A DNA stretch of 64,000 nt, taken from assembly GCF_016722785.1 (NCBI RefSeq), contig NZ_JAEQNE010000008.1, forward strand, positions 124,001 through 188,000, read 5' to 3'. Both the position numbers and the translations under genes were made by a program. The stretch comes from Ramlibacter monticola. Its GTDB lineage: Bacteria; Pseudomonadota; Gammaproteobacteria; Burkholderiales; Burkholderiaceae_C. The notes below the pieces were generated by a model that saw only the letters and a list, made by a program, of their open reading frames with translations, had not been told where the DNA came from and did not search any database. Shown here one piece after another: positions 35,523 to 44,550 of this stretch (its first letter is position 1; each line of letters opens with the position of its first letter).

Positions 35523-36257
35523 CTAGCTGGCGAGCGCCTCCCGGACGGCGCTGAGCTGGCGCCGCGACACCGACAGGGATTCGTCCACTCCGTTCAGCCG
35601 CACGGCCCAGCCTTCGCCTTCCTCGGCATCGTAATGCTTTTCGAGGGCCCGCACGGCGCGCCGCGAGACCAGCGCATTGCGGTGGACGCGCAGGAACTGC
35701 GTGCCGTGCCTTTCCTCGAGGTCGCTGAGCGACCCGTCCAGAATATAGCTGCGCGTGGCCGTCCGCACGGTGATGTATTTGAGTTCGGCCTTGAAATAGA
35801 GGACTTCGGCGACCGGCACCCGTTCGGTACGGCCGCGGTCCTGGATCACCAGGACCTCCTGCTCCGGCTCGGGCGCGCCGCGGCCCAGGCGGGCCTTCTC
35901 GACCCGGCCCAGCGCGGTCTCCAGGCGCTCCAGCCGGACCGGCTTGGTCAGGTAATCCACCGCCTCCAGCTCGAAGGCCGTCACGGCGTGTTCCGCATAA
36001 GCCGTCACGAAGACCACCGCGGGGGCGTCCGGCAGGGTGCGCAGCACCTGCGCCAGCGCCAGGCCGTCGGCGCCGGGCATGTGGATGTCGAGCAGCACGC
36101 CGTCGAACTGCTGGCGCCGCAGGTGTTCCATCGCCTGGGCGGCGTTGGCCGCTTCCGCCGTGGCTTCCGCTACGGGAGCCTTGCTCTCCGCGAGCAGCGT
36201 ACGCAGGCGCGAACGCGCCAGCGGCTCGTCATCGACCAGCAGCATCTTCAAGGCCAT
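35523..36257 (-). CDS. algR: LytTR-type response regulator (AlgR-like)
   Basis: A 244-residue two-component regulator. The receiver domain is at 4-120, with acidic residues in VDDEP and phospho-acceptor Asp in LLDIHMPG (about residue 57), and the lysine in YLTKPV. A LytTR DNA-binding domain follows from about 145 (VPVAEVLYFKAELKYITVRT, RVHRNALVSRRAV). It is paired with the histidine kinase immediately upstream. Close linkage to argH and hemC/hemD matches Pseudomonas algR. The gene name is by analogy. Confidence 0.88.
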   Translation of the reverse strand: MALKMLLVDDEPLARSRLRTLLAESKAPVAEATAEAANAAQAMEHLRRQQFDGVLLDIHMPGADGLALAQVLRTLPDAPAVVFVTAYAEHAVTAFELEAVDYLTKPVRLERLETALGRVEKARLGRGAPEPEQEVLVIQDRGRTERVPVAEVLYFKAELKYITVRTATRSYILDGSLSDLEERHGTQFLRVHRNALVSRRAVRALEKHYDAEEGEGWAVRLNGVDESLSVSRRQLSAVREALAS

Positions 36258-36334
36258 TGCAGTCCTCCGTCAATGGCCGGCACGCGCGCGCGCGCCGGCC
36301 GGTTGCTCGCCCTCTGACGCGGCCCGGCGGGCGT

Positions 36335-37378
36335 TCATGCCGGGACCTCCATCCGCACCTGGTACAGCCCGTCGATGAGGGCTGTCTGGAACTGCGCCTG
36401 CACGTCGTGCAGCAGCCGCAGCCGGTCGCGCACGTTCTCCTGTGCCACACCGTGCCCGCGACGCCCCTGCCCCGCCGGCACCGTGTTGGTCACCCGGATC
36501 ACCACCGTGCTGCCGCGACGCTGGGTCGTGACCTTGACGTCCGCCCCGGTGGGACTCGGGTCCACGCCGTGCTTGACCGCATTCTCCACCAACGGCTGCA
36601 AAAACAATGCAGGCACGCGCGCGCTGCCCGCGCGCGGGTCGATGGACCACTCCACCCGCAGGCGCTCGCCGAAACGCACCTGTTCGATCGCGAGGTAATG
36701 CCGGGCAACCCGGACTTCCTCCGCCAGGGTGGCGGAATCCCCTTTGCTCACGAGGGCATGGCGGAACAACTCGCTGAGGTCCTCCAGCAGGGTTTCGGCC
36801 TTGGCGGGGTCTTCCCGCACCAGGGCGATCGCGCTGTTCAGGCTGTTGAAAAGGAAATGCGGCCGGATGCGGGCCTGCAGTTCCGCCAGCCGCGCCGTGG
36901 TTTCGGCGGGCAGCCGGCTCTTGGCGCGCAGCACCAGGGCGACGACCATCACGCTCGACAGCAGGGCGCCGGTGAAACCGGAGGCCACCCAGGGCATCGG
37001 TCCGGCGGCGGGGGCGGCCAGCGCCAGGATCCCGCAGCCATAGAGGCCGCAGACGGTGCCCAGGGCCACCCCGAACGCCTGCTGCCCCCCATCGGGCAGC
37101 CGCGCCAGCATCCACTTGCAACTGCAGGTGACCACCAGCCAGCCCAGCGCCCCGGGCAGGGCCGCGGCGCTGAGGATGGCGAGCCGCTGCACCCACTGGG
37201 CGAGCGAATCGGCGCCGAACATGGCGCCCACGCCCATGACCGCCTCCACGAACAGCACGGCGCGCAGGACCACGCCCATGTGGCAGGCATCGAAGATCGC
37301 CTTGTGCCGGGGGGCGGCGGCCTTGGCCGGCTCCCGGGACAGTTCCTGGAACGCGGATAATAGCTTTGAGTCGTCCAT
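36335..37378 (-). CDS. algZ: LytS/AlgZ-type sensor histidine kinase
   Basis: A 347-residue membrane kinase. Four hydrophobic segments lie between about 38 and 150. The His_kinase domain then begins at RIRPHFLFNSLNSA, with the phospho-acceptor His near residue 172. The N box is LVENAVKHGV, and a degenerate G region follows. The start is ATG 37378; preceding in-frame GTG and TTG codons are less likely. It lacks a periplasmic sensor domain. It precedes algR with a 77-nt gap and is divergent from argH, as in the algZ-algR pair of pseudomonads. Confidence 0.88.
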   Translation of the reverse strand: MDDSKLLSAFQELSREPAKAAAPRHKAIFDACHMGVVLRAVLFVEAVMGVGAMFGADSLAQWVQRLAILSAAALPGALGWLVVTCSCKWMLARLPDGGQQAFGVALGTVCGLYGCGILALAAPAAGPMPWVASGFTGALLSSVMVVALVLRAKSRLPAETTARLAELQARIRPHFLFNSLNSAIALVREDPAKAETLLEDLSELFRHALVSKGDSATLAEEVRVARHYLAIEQVRFGERLRVEWSIDPRAGSARVPALFLQPLVENAVKHGVDPSPTGADVKVTTQRRGSTVVIRVTNTVPAGQGRRGHGVAQENVRDRLRLLHDVQAQFQTALIDGLYQVRMEVPA

Positions 37379-37483
37379 CACCAACGAGGCCGCGCGGGAG
37401 CGCGGCGCAGTGACCTCCTTCGGTCAGCATTATTGGTGAAGCGGCCTCCCCTGCCCATCTGCAAGCGCTTACGTGCATCCCCT

Positions 37484-38878
37484 ATGAGCCAACTCGATCA
37501 GAAATCCGAGGCATGGTCCGCCCTGTTCAGCGAGCCCATGAGCGACCTCGTCAAACGCTACACCGCCAGTGTCTTTTTCGACAAGCGACTGTGGCAGGCC
37601 GATATCGCGGGCTCCCTGGCGCACGCGGCGATGCTGGCGAAACAGGGTGTCATTTCCGCAACGGACCTTGCCGACATCCGCCGCGGGATGGAGCAGATCC
37701 GCAACGAAATCGCCTCCGGCGCCTTCGAGTGGAAGCTCGATCTGGAGGACGTGCACCTCAATATCGAGGCGCGCCTGACGCAGCTGGTGGGCGACGCCGG
37801 CAAGCGCCTGCACACCGGGCGAAGCCGCAACGACCAGGTCGCGACCGACGTGCGCCTGTGGCTGCGGGGCGAAATCGACCTGATCGCGGACCTGCTGGTG
37901 GGACTGCAGAAGGCCCTGGTCGGGATCGCGGAGAAGAACGTCGACGTGGTGCTGCCCGGGTTCACGCACCTGCAGGTCGCGCAGCCGGTGAGCTTCGGGC
38001 ACCACATGCTCGCCTACGTGGAAATGTTCGCGCGCGACCACGAGCGCATGCTGGACGTGCGCCGGCGCGTCAACCGCCTGCCGCTCGGGGCGGCGGCGCT
38101 GGCCGGCACCACCTACCCGCTCGATCGAGAGTCCGTCGCGCGGGAGCTGGGCATGGAAGGCGTCTGCCAGAACTCGCTGGACGCGGTGAGCGACCGCGAC
38201 TTCGCCATCGAGTTCGCGGCGGCCGCCTCGCTGGTGATGGTGCACGTGAGCCGCTTCTCGGAGGAACTGATCCTCTGGATGTCGCAGAACTTCGGCTTCA
38301 TCCGCATCGCCGACCGCTTCACCACCGGCTCGTCGATCATGCCGCAGAAGAAGAACCCGGACGTGCCGGAACTGGCACGGGGCAAGACCGGGCGCGTGGT
38401 CGGCCACCTGATGGGCCTGATCACGCTGATGAAGGGGCAGCCGCTGGCCTACAACAAGGACAACCAGGAAGACAAGGAGCCGCTGTTCGACACCGTCGAC
38501 ACGCTGAAGGACACGCTGCGCATCTTCGCCGAAATGATCGACGGCATCACCGTGCAGCCACAGGCCATGGAGCAGGCGGCGCTCAAGGGCTACGCGACGG
38601 CCACCGACCTCGCCGACTACCTGGTGAAGAAGGGCCTGCCGTTCCGCGACGCCCACGAGACGGTGGCGCATGCGGTGAAGGCGGCGCTGTCCCACAACTG
38701 CGATCTGTCGGAGCTGCCGCTGGCGGTGCTGCAGCAGTTCCATCCGGCGATCGGGAAGGATGTGTACGACGCGCTGTCGCTGCGCGGATCGTTGAATGCG
38801 CGAAACACATTGGGCGGCACCGCGCCGGCGCAGGTGCGGGCGCAGATCGCGCGGCACAAGCAGCGGCTGGCTGGCTGA
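37484..38878 (+). CDS. argH: Argininosuccinate lyase
   Basis: Last step of arginine synthesis: argininosuccinate to arginine plus fumarate. The 464-residue product has the fumarase/aspartase signature GSSIMPQKKNPD and the segments HTGRSRNDQVATDVRLW and VLPGFTHLQVAQPVSFGHH. ATG 37484 (MSQLDQKSEAWS) is the family-like start. It is divergent from algZ, an arrangement conserved with Pseudomonas. Downstream lies a 504-nt accessory junction. Confidence 0.97.
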   Translation: MSQLDQKSEAWSALFSEPMSDLVKRYTASVFFDKRLWQADIAGSLAHAAMLAKQGVISATDLADIRRGMEQIRNEIASGAFEWKLDLEDVHLNIEARLTQLVGDAGKRLHTGRSRNDQVATDVRLWLRGEIDLIADLLVGLQKALVGIAEKNVDVVLPGFTHLQVAQPVSFGHHMLAYVEMFARDHERMLDVRRRVNRLPLGAAALAGTTYPLDRESVARELGMEGVCQNSLDAVSDRDFAIEFAAAASLVMVHVSRFSEELILWMSQNFGFIRIADRFTTGSSIMPQKKNPDVPELARGKTGRVVGHLMGLITLMKGQPLAYNKDNQEDKEPLFDTVDTLKDTLRIFAEMIDGITVQPQAMEQAALKGYATATDLADYLVKKGLPFRDAHETVAHAVKAALSHNCDLSELPLAVLQQFHPAIGKDVYDALSLRGSLNARNTLGGTAPAQVRAQIARHKQRLAG

Positions 38879-39382
38879 AGGGCGACCAGCCCGCGGCCAG
38901 CCGGTCCAATTGGTCGCCATGAAGCCAGGCGCCGGCACAGGCTGGCGCCCGACTTCGCCCCCAGGGCGCCGCCGGGGGTCGTGCGGTAGCTCTTCAAGAG
39001 CTCTCAAAAAGCAGGGCTGGCGCGCGAGGGGCCGACGTCCCGGCCTCCGCCTCGCCGGCGGAGGTCGCTGACTTCCTGCAGGAAAAGAATCGCTTCTGGG
39101 TCGGGCCGGCCAAAGATTCAGGCGTCAAAGCGGGCTGAAGGGGCCAAGGGCTGAGCCCCTGCTGGGGGCCGGTCTGCGCGCGGCTCGCCGGGCCGATTCG
39201 GCTTCTTGGTGGAAGCTGACTGCGCTTGCCTTACTTTTCTCACATCTAGTTACTATTTCGCCGAGCCTGCATTGGCGGGCATGGAGGCAACTGGCGCCGT
39301 CTCGTACGGCGCCGTTGCTGCAGCTTGAGCTGGATGTCTCGGCTCCGTTTTCTCAGCATTTTCATTTCAACCGGACTCTCTC
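38879..39382. other. Spacer between argH and fimbrial operon
   Basis: 504 nt with no intact gene. Its first half contains the decayed Bug/TctC 3' end described separately. The second half (39140-39382) falls in GC content and reads ACTTTTCTCACATCTAGTTACTATTTC near 39232-39257, in part. This AT-richer stretch is the likely place for the fimbrial promoter, although no clean -35/-10 pair is visible. A small hairpin, GGGGCC-N-GGCTGAGCCCC, lies near 39140-39160. Confidence 0.5.
38940..39138 (+). pseudogene. Decayed 3' end of a Bug/TctC-type substrate-binding protein gene
   Basis: One frame reads LAPDFAPRAPPGVVR, a stop, then LFKSSQKAGLARE. After a frame change the reading continues GADVPASASPAEVADFLQEK, then NRFWVGPAKDSGVKAG, and ends at TGA 39136-39138. 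This matches the usual end of tripartite-tricarboxylate substrate-binding proteins: (F)APAGTPPxVV, GADVxxSxPAEFAAFL, then W and GVKxx. The internal stop and frameshift mark it as a relic. These binding proteins are highly expanded in Comamonadaceae. Homology is judged by eye. Confidence 0.6.
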
Positions 39383-39916
39383 ATGAAAGCAAAACTCTTC
39401 TCCGCTCTGGTCCTGACCGGCCTCGCCCTGGTCGCGCAGCAATCCTTTGCCGCTCCTGATGGCACGATCACCTTCAAAGGCATCGTCCTGGACACAACCT
39501 GCACGATCAACGGCGGCGGCACTGCTGCGGATTTCACCGTCACGCTTCCGCAGGTGAACAAAACCCAGTTGAGTACCGCCGGCGCTATTGCTGGCAAGAC
39601 GCCGTTTGTCCTGCAACTGACCAACTGCCCGACATTCGCGACCAAGGTGCACGCCTTCTTCGAAGGTGTCTCCGTAACGAACGGTCGTCTCAACAACAGC
39701 GCCACAAACGGCGCCGCCAACGTGCAGATTCAACTGCTAAAGACGGATGGGACCAACCAGATCAACGTTAACGACAACGCGCAGAGCTACGACTATGCGA
39801 ACCCGAGCAGCGGTAATGCGACTCTGACTTACAACGCCCAGTACTACGCCAATGGCGCCGCTGCCGGCGCCGGCCAAGTTACTGCCACCGCCACCTACAC
39901 CCTCATTTACGAGTAA
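39383..39916 (+). CDS. Major fimbrial subunit (chaperone-usher pilin)
   Basis: A 177-residue secreted pilin. The signal peptide is MKAKLFSALVLTGLALVAQQSFA (cleavage before APDG), in parts. A beta-rich domain follows, with the disulphide Cys pair in LDTTCTI and LTNCPTF. The C-terminal donor/beta-zipper strand, TATATYTLIYE, has the penultimate-tyrosine pattern recognised by PapD-type chaperones. The gene is visibly AT-richer than its core neighbours and uses AAC/ACC/AAA codons freely, suggesting transfer. It is first in the operon with chaperone, usher and adhesin. Confidence 0.93.
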   Translation: MKAKLFSALVLTGLALVAQQSFAAPDGTITFKGIVLDTTCTINGGGTAADFTVTLPQVNKTQLSTAGAIAGKTPFVLQLTNCPTFATKVHAFFEGVSVTNGRLNNSATNGAANVQIQLLKTDGTNQINVNDNAQSYDYANPSSGNATLTYNAQYYANGAAAGAGQVTATATYTLIYE

Positions 39917-39991
39917 GCAGCAGGCTACAGATAGGCAGTGTGCTGGGCCGCGCTCTTGGGCCGGCCCTCCCACTGAACCCGGGGAGCTAAC

Positions 39992-40741
39992 ATGAATGGC
40001 GCGCGACTCATTCGATATGGAAGGGCCCTCGCCCTGCTCGGTTTCGGGCTGGCCGCGGTCCTACATGCGCAGGCTTCGGTGGTGATCGCGGGAACCCGCG
40101 TGATCTACAACGCCAAGGAGCGCGAACTCACCGTCAAGCTGAGCAACGAGGGGCAACTGCCCGCACTCACCCAGGTGTGGCTGGACAAGGGAGACCCCTC
40201 CGCGTCGCCCGCGACGATTTCGGTACCCTTCACGGTGACGCCCCCGGTGGCGCGCATCGACCCGGCCAAGGCCCAGACGCTACGCATCTTCTATACCGGC
40301 GAGCCCCTGCCGCAGGACCGCGAGTCGGTCTTCTGGCTCAATGTGCTCGAAGTTCCGCCCAAGGCCAAGGAGCAGAGCCAAGGCGAAACGAACAAGCTGC
40401 AACTGGCGTTCCGCACGCGTATCAAGCTCTTCTTCCGCCCTGCCGGATTAACCGGTTCGGCCCAGGAAGCGCCCGCGCAGATCGAATGGCGCCTACGCCG
40501 CGAGGGCGGGCAGACCTCGCTCGAAGCGCGGAATCCCACGCCCTATTTCGTCTCCTTCGCCTCGCTGGAGGTGGCAGGGCCGGGAGCGTCGGCGAAGCTC
40601 GACCAGGGCGGCATGGTCGGCCCGGGCGAGACCAAGAAGTTTCCCCTCTCTCGCGAAACGCCGGCGGGCGCCTTGAAACTGCGCTACCAAGCCATCAACG
40701 ACTATGGCGGCGCCATCACCGGAGAGTCCCTGCTGCATTGA
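39992..40741 (+). CDS. Periplasmic fimbrial chaperone (PapD/FimC family)
   Basis: A 249-residue two-domain immunoglobulin-like chaperone that donates its G1 strand to pilins. The signal peptide ends near LHAQA. The N-domain shows SVVIAGTRVIYNAKERELTV and ends with the conserved PRES-like segment PQDRESVFWLNVLEVPP. The substrate-anchoring Lys lies in NKLQLAFRTRIKLFFRP. The C-domain spans about 150-249. It starts 75 nt after the pilin stop. Confidence 0.93.
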   Translation: MNGARLIRYGRALALLGFGLAAVLHAQASVVIAGTRVIYNAKERELTVKLSNEGQLPALTQVWLDKGDPSASPATISVPFTVTPPVARIDPAKAQTLRIFYTGEPLPQDRESVFWLNVLEVPPKAKEQSQGETNKLQLAFRTRIKLFFRPAGLTGSAQEAPAQIEWRLRREGGQTSLEARNPTPYFVSFASLEVAGPGASAKLDQGGMVGPGETKKFPLSRETPAGALKLRYQAINDYGGAITGESLLH

Positions 40742-40869
40742 TCTTCTTGGGCTCTCTGACCGCGTGACCCGCGGCATTTTCCTGACGAGGACCGCTCTTC
40801 CCCTGGGCCGGCCAGCTCCGCTCGCCGGCAGGGATTTGTGTTTGCCTGGACTTTCCACGACAGCCTGCC

Positions 40870-43488
40870 ATGCGTGCCCATCCAGCTTCTCCGCTGACCC
40901 ACCCCCGAATCGGCAGGGCCGTATGCCTGCTGATCGTGGGCGCGTCCGCTGGCGCCGCCTCGGCCGCCAGCGAAGCCGCAGACGTGGAGTTCGACGCCGC
41001 CTTCCTGCGCAACACCGGGGGGGCGCCCATCGACGCGAGCCGCTTCAAGCGGGGCAATGCCGCAGCGCCCGGCGACTACCGCGCCGAGCTCTATGTCAAC
41101 CAGATCGGGCAGGGGCGCATCGACGTGTTGCTACGGCAGGTCGGAAAGGACAGCCCGGACGTCCGGCCCTGCTTCGATCGTGCCCTGCTCGATCGCATCA
41201 GCGTGGACCCGGCTCGCCTCGCCGCGCAGGCCAATGCCCGCCTGGACGCTGGACCAGGTGCATGCGTCCCACTCGACACCTTGGTACAGGGGGCCACGGC
41301 GAGCTTCGACCTGGGTGAGCAGCGCCTGGATGTGAGCGTTCCGCAGGCCGCCATGACACGCCAGGCCCGGGGCTACGTGGACCCGCAGTACTGGGACGAA
41401 GGCATCACTGCGGCCTTGCTGCAGTACAACGCCAACCTCTTCCACAGCGACAGCCAGGGCGCGGCTTCGACCAGCGGCTACCTCGGTTTGACGGCCGGCC
41501 TCAACCTCGGCGCCTGGCGCCTGCGCCACCGCGGCAGCTTCACGCACGAAGAGCAGGCGGGCAACCGTTACCAGAGCGTGCAGGCCAGCCTGCAGCGCTC
41601 CCTCATCCCGCTGCAAAGCCAGCTCGTGCTGGGCGACGCGTTCACCGACGGCGCCCTGTTCGACAGCGTCGGCTTTCGCGGCATCCAGCTCGCCAGCGAC
41701 GATCGCATGCATCCCGAGTCGCAGCGCGGTTATGCGCCCACGGTGCGCGGCATCGCGCGCAGCAATGCGCGCGTGCAGATCCGGCAGAACGGCAACCTCA
41801 TCTACGAAACCACCGTCGGCGCCGGCCCCTTCGAGATCGACGACCTGTATCCGACCGGCTACGGCGGCGACCTGGAACTGACGCTCACCGAAGCCGATGG
41901 CAGCGTGCACGTCTCGCGCGTTCCCTATGCGGCCGCCGTCAACGCCCTGCGCCCCGGCAGCACCCGCTACAGCCTCACGGCTGGGCAGTACCGCAACGCC
42001 TCGAGCAACGGCGCCAAGCCCTTGCTGCTGCAAGGCACCATTCAGCACGGCTTCACCAACCTGTGGACCGGCTACGGCGGCGCCGTGCTGTCCAAGGACT
42101 ATGCCGCCGCAGGCGCAGGCATCGCGCTGAACACCGACTACGGCGCCGTCGGCGCCGACCTCACCTATGCGGCGACGCTGGTGCCCGGGCAGCCCGAGCA
42201 CCGCGGCGAGAGCATGCGCCTGAACTACAGCAAGCTGCTGGCGCCTACCAATACCAACGTCACCTTGGCGGCCTATCGCTATTCGACCCGAGGCTACCTG
42301 GGCCTGGCCGATGCCATCAGCCTGGGCGACCAGCAGGGCCGACTGGACCTGGCCATCCGGGGCATAGAGCGCGGGAAGCTCCTGGCCACGGTGGACCAGC
42401 GCCTGCCCGAGAGCTGGGGCAACTTCTACCTGTCCGGCTCGGTCCAGGAGTACTGGAACCGCACCGGTCGCGATGTGCAGTTCCAGGCGGGCTACAACAA
42501 CAGCTACAAGGGCGTCAGCTACGGCGTGTCGCTGGCACGCCAGCTCGATCCCGTCACGAGGAGAACGGACGACCGCCTCGTGTTCAGCCTCAGCCTTCCC
42601 CTCGGCAACGACGCTCACGCGCCTTACCTGACCAGCAGCATGCAGCGTGACTCCTCCGGCGGCAACAGTCTCCAGGCCAGCGTGACCGGAACGCTGGGCG
42701 CGGACAACGCCTTCTCCTACGGCCTGAACCTCGGGCGCACGAGCAACGCCGGCGCCGCGGCCGAGGGCAGCGTGGCTGGAAGCGTCTCCTACATTTCGCC
42801 CATGGCCACAGTTGGCGCCAGTGCCAGCCGAAGCAGCGGCTACTCGCAGCTGAGCGCGACCCTCTCCGGCGGGCTGGTGGCCTACTCCGGCGGCCTCGTC
42901 TTCAGCCCCAGCCTGGGCGACACGGTCGCCGTGGTGGAGGCCGAGGACGCGGCCGGCGCGCGGGTGAGCAACGGCAGCGGCCTGCGCGTCGACCCGTGGG
43001 GCCACGCCCTCGTCTCGGGCCTCGTTCCCTTCGCGCGCAACCAGATCGACATCGATCCGCAGGGGCTGCCCCTGAACGTCGAACTCAAGTCCACCATGCA
43101 GCAAGTCGCTCCCACCGCCGGGGCCGTGGTCAGGCTGAAGTTCGAAACGGAGAACACCGGCCGCACGGCCATCATCGATGGCAGGCAGGCCGACGGCAAT
43201 CCCCTGCCCTTCGGTGCCGAAGTGCGCGACACGGGCGGCCTGGCCGTGGGCAGCGTGGCCCAGGGCGGGCGCATCTTCGCCCGCGGTCTGAAGGAGGACG
43301 GGGGCGAGCTGATCGTCGTGCTGGACGCCGAGCACGCCCGCCAATGCCGCCTGCCCTACCGCCTGCCGGCCGGCCAGGGCGCCCGGTCGGATGCGGTGAG
43401 CCTGACCAGCGGCGTGTGCAGCGAGCAGACGGCTGCACTGCCAAGCGGGCTCGCCCTGGTCCTCGCCACTCAGATTCTTCCCCGATGA
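40870..43488 (+). CDS. Outer-membrane usher (FimD/PapC family)
   Basis: An 872-residue outer-membrane assembly platform. A signal-like N-terminus ends near SAASAAS. The usher N-domain (VEFDAAFLRNTGGAPIDASRF) binds chaperone-pilin complexes. A beta-barrel with plug domain follows (YAPTVRGIARSNARVQIRQN, about 290-320; GPFEIDDLYPTGYGGDLEL). The C-terminal domains include VDPWGHALVSGLVPFARNQI and a Cys pair (RQCRLPY, SGVCSEQ). The spacer after the chaperone is 128 nt. Its stop overlaps the adhesin start. Confidence 0.94.
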   Translation: MRAHPASPLTHPRIGRAVCLLIVGASAGAASAASEAADVEFDAAFLRNTGGAPIDASRFKRGNAAAPGDYRAELYVNQIGQGRIDVLLRQVGKDSPDVRPCFDRALLDRISVDPARLAAQANARLDAGPGACVPLDTLVQGATASFDLGEQRLDVSVPQAAMTRQARGYVDPQYWDEGITAALLQYNANLFHSDSQGAASTSGYLGLTAGLNLGAWRLRHRGSFTHEEQAGNRYQSVQASLQRSLIPLQSQLVLGDAFTDGALFDSVGFRGIQLASDDRMHPESQRGYAPTVRGIARSNARVQIRQNGNLIYETTVGAGPFEIDDLYPTGYGGDLELTLTEADGSVHVSRVPYAAAVNALRPGSTRYSLTAGQYRNASSNGAKPLLLQGTIQHGFTNLWTGYGGAVLSKDYAAAGAGIALNTDYGAVGADLTYAATLVPGQPEHRGESMRLNYSKLLAPTNTNVTLAAYRYSTRGYLGLADAISLGDQQGRLDLAIRGIERGKLLATVDQRLPESWGNFYLSGSVQEYWNRTGRDVQFQAGYNNSYKGVSYGVSLARQLDPVTRRTDDRLVFSLSLPLGNDAHAPYLTSSMQRDSSGGNSLQASVTGTLGADNAFSYGLNLGRTSNAGAAAEGSVAGSVSYISPMATVGASASRSSGYSQLSATLSGGLVAYSGGLVFSPSLGDTVAVVEAEDAAGARVSNGSGLRVDPWGHALVSGLVPFARNQIDIDPQGLPLNVELKSTMQQVAPTAGAVVRLKFETENTGRTAIIDGRQADGNPLPFGAEVRDTGGLAVGSVAQGGRIFARGLKEDGGELIVVLDAEHARQCRLPYRLPAGQGARSDAVSLTSGVCSEQTAALPSGLALVLATQILPR

Positions 43489-44474
43489 TGCACGCCTTCC
43501 TGAAATTCGCGCTGGCGACCCTGCTTCCGCTGTTTTTCCTGCATCAGGGGGCCTGGGCCAGCTGTCTCAAACCCAACAACGACAAATCCATCAAGATCAA
43601 CCTGCCGAACACTGTGTACGTTTTCCAGAATGCTGCCATAGGGACGGTTGTCTGGTCGAACACGGCAGGCAGCAACTCGCCGGCCGTCCGCATCACTTGC
43701 GCGGGCCAGACCTACGGCGTCCACAAGTACGCGGACGGCCTGGTTGCGGTGGCCGGAATGACCGCTGTCTACCAGACCAGCGTGCCGTACCTCGGCATCA
43801 AGGTGGTCGAAACCATGAGCTATACCGTGGTCGGCACCGCCGTGACGCGTTGGTTCAGCCCACCGGTCAACTTCGACGGACAGTGGGCGCGCCCCTCGTA
43901 CCAGGTGTCGCTGGTGGTGACCGGCCCGGTGACGGGCGATCAGAACTTCAACATGCCGAAACCGCTCGCCCGGGACTATGCCAGTGACTCCCCGGCCAGT
44001 TTGCAGAACGAATACGTGCTCCACGAGCTGGAAGTCTCGAGCACCAACATCAGGGTCAACAAGGCAGGCTCGCCCTGCACCACGGCCAACGTGTCCGCCA
44101 ACCTCGGCACCCAGCAAGCGTCCGCCTTCACTGGCATCGGCTCGTTCACGTCGGCTGCGAGTTTCAACATCCAGCTGGCGAATTGCCCGATCGGCATGAG
44201 CGCCATCACGTACCAGATCGACCCTACCACGGCAGTCGTGGCCAACACCGGACAGTCGGTCGTGACGCTCAATGCGGGTTCCACGGCGACGGGGGTCGGG
44301 GTCCAATTGCTCGATGGCAGCGGGACGCCGTTCCCGCTGGGATCGCCGACCAGCCTGGGTAACGCCGGCGGCAGCTACACCATTCCCCTGAAGGCCCGCT
44401 TCTACCAGACCGGCGGCACCGTCGGGGGAGGCACGGCCAATGCGGCGATGACCTTCACCATCACGTACCAATGA
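43485..44474 (+). CDS. Fimbrial tip adhesin / minor subunit
   Basis: A 329-residue secreted protein. The signal peptide ends near GAWAS. The N-terminal receptor-binding-type domain (about 25-180) has Cys residues in SCLKPNN and ITCAGQT. The C-terminal pilin domain (about 195-329) has its own Cys pair (SPCTTANVS, LANCPIG) and ends ANAAMTFTITYQ, a donor-strand end. Two-domain layout and last position in the operon suggest a FimH-like tip adhesin; ligand unknown. ATG 43485 overlaps the usher stop by 4 nt. Confidence 0.88.
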   Translation: MMHAFLKFALATLLPLFFLHQGAWASCLKPNNDKSIKINLPNTVYVFQNAAIGTVVWSNTAGSNSPAVRITCAGQTYGVHKYADGLVAVAGMTAVYQTSVPYLGIKVVETMSYTVVGTAVTRWFSPPVNFDGQWARPSYQVSLVVTGPVTGDQNFNMPKPLARDYASDSPASLQNEYVLHELEVSSTNIRVNKAGSPCTTANVSANLGTQQASAFTGIGSFTSAASFNIQLANCPIGMSAITYQIDPTTAVVANTGQSVVTLNAGSTATGVGVQLLDGSGTPFPLGSPTSLGNAGGSYTIPLKARFYQTGGTVGGGTANAAMTFTITYQ

Positions 44475-44550
44475 TGCGTCGGCGGCGCTGACGATGTCGA
44501 GCTGCCTCCCGGGACGCGGCTACCATCACGTCCCAAAGAGGAGACCCCCC

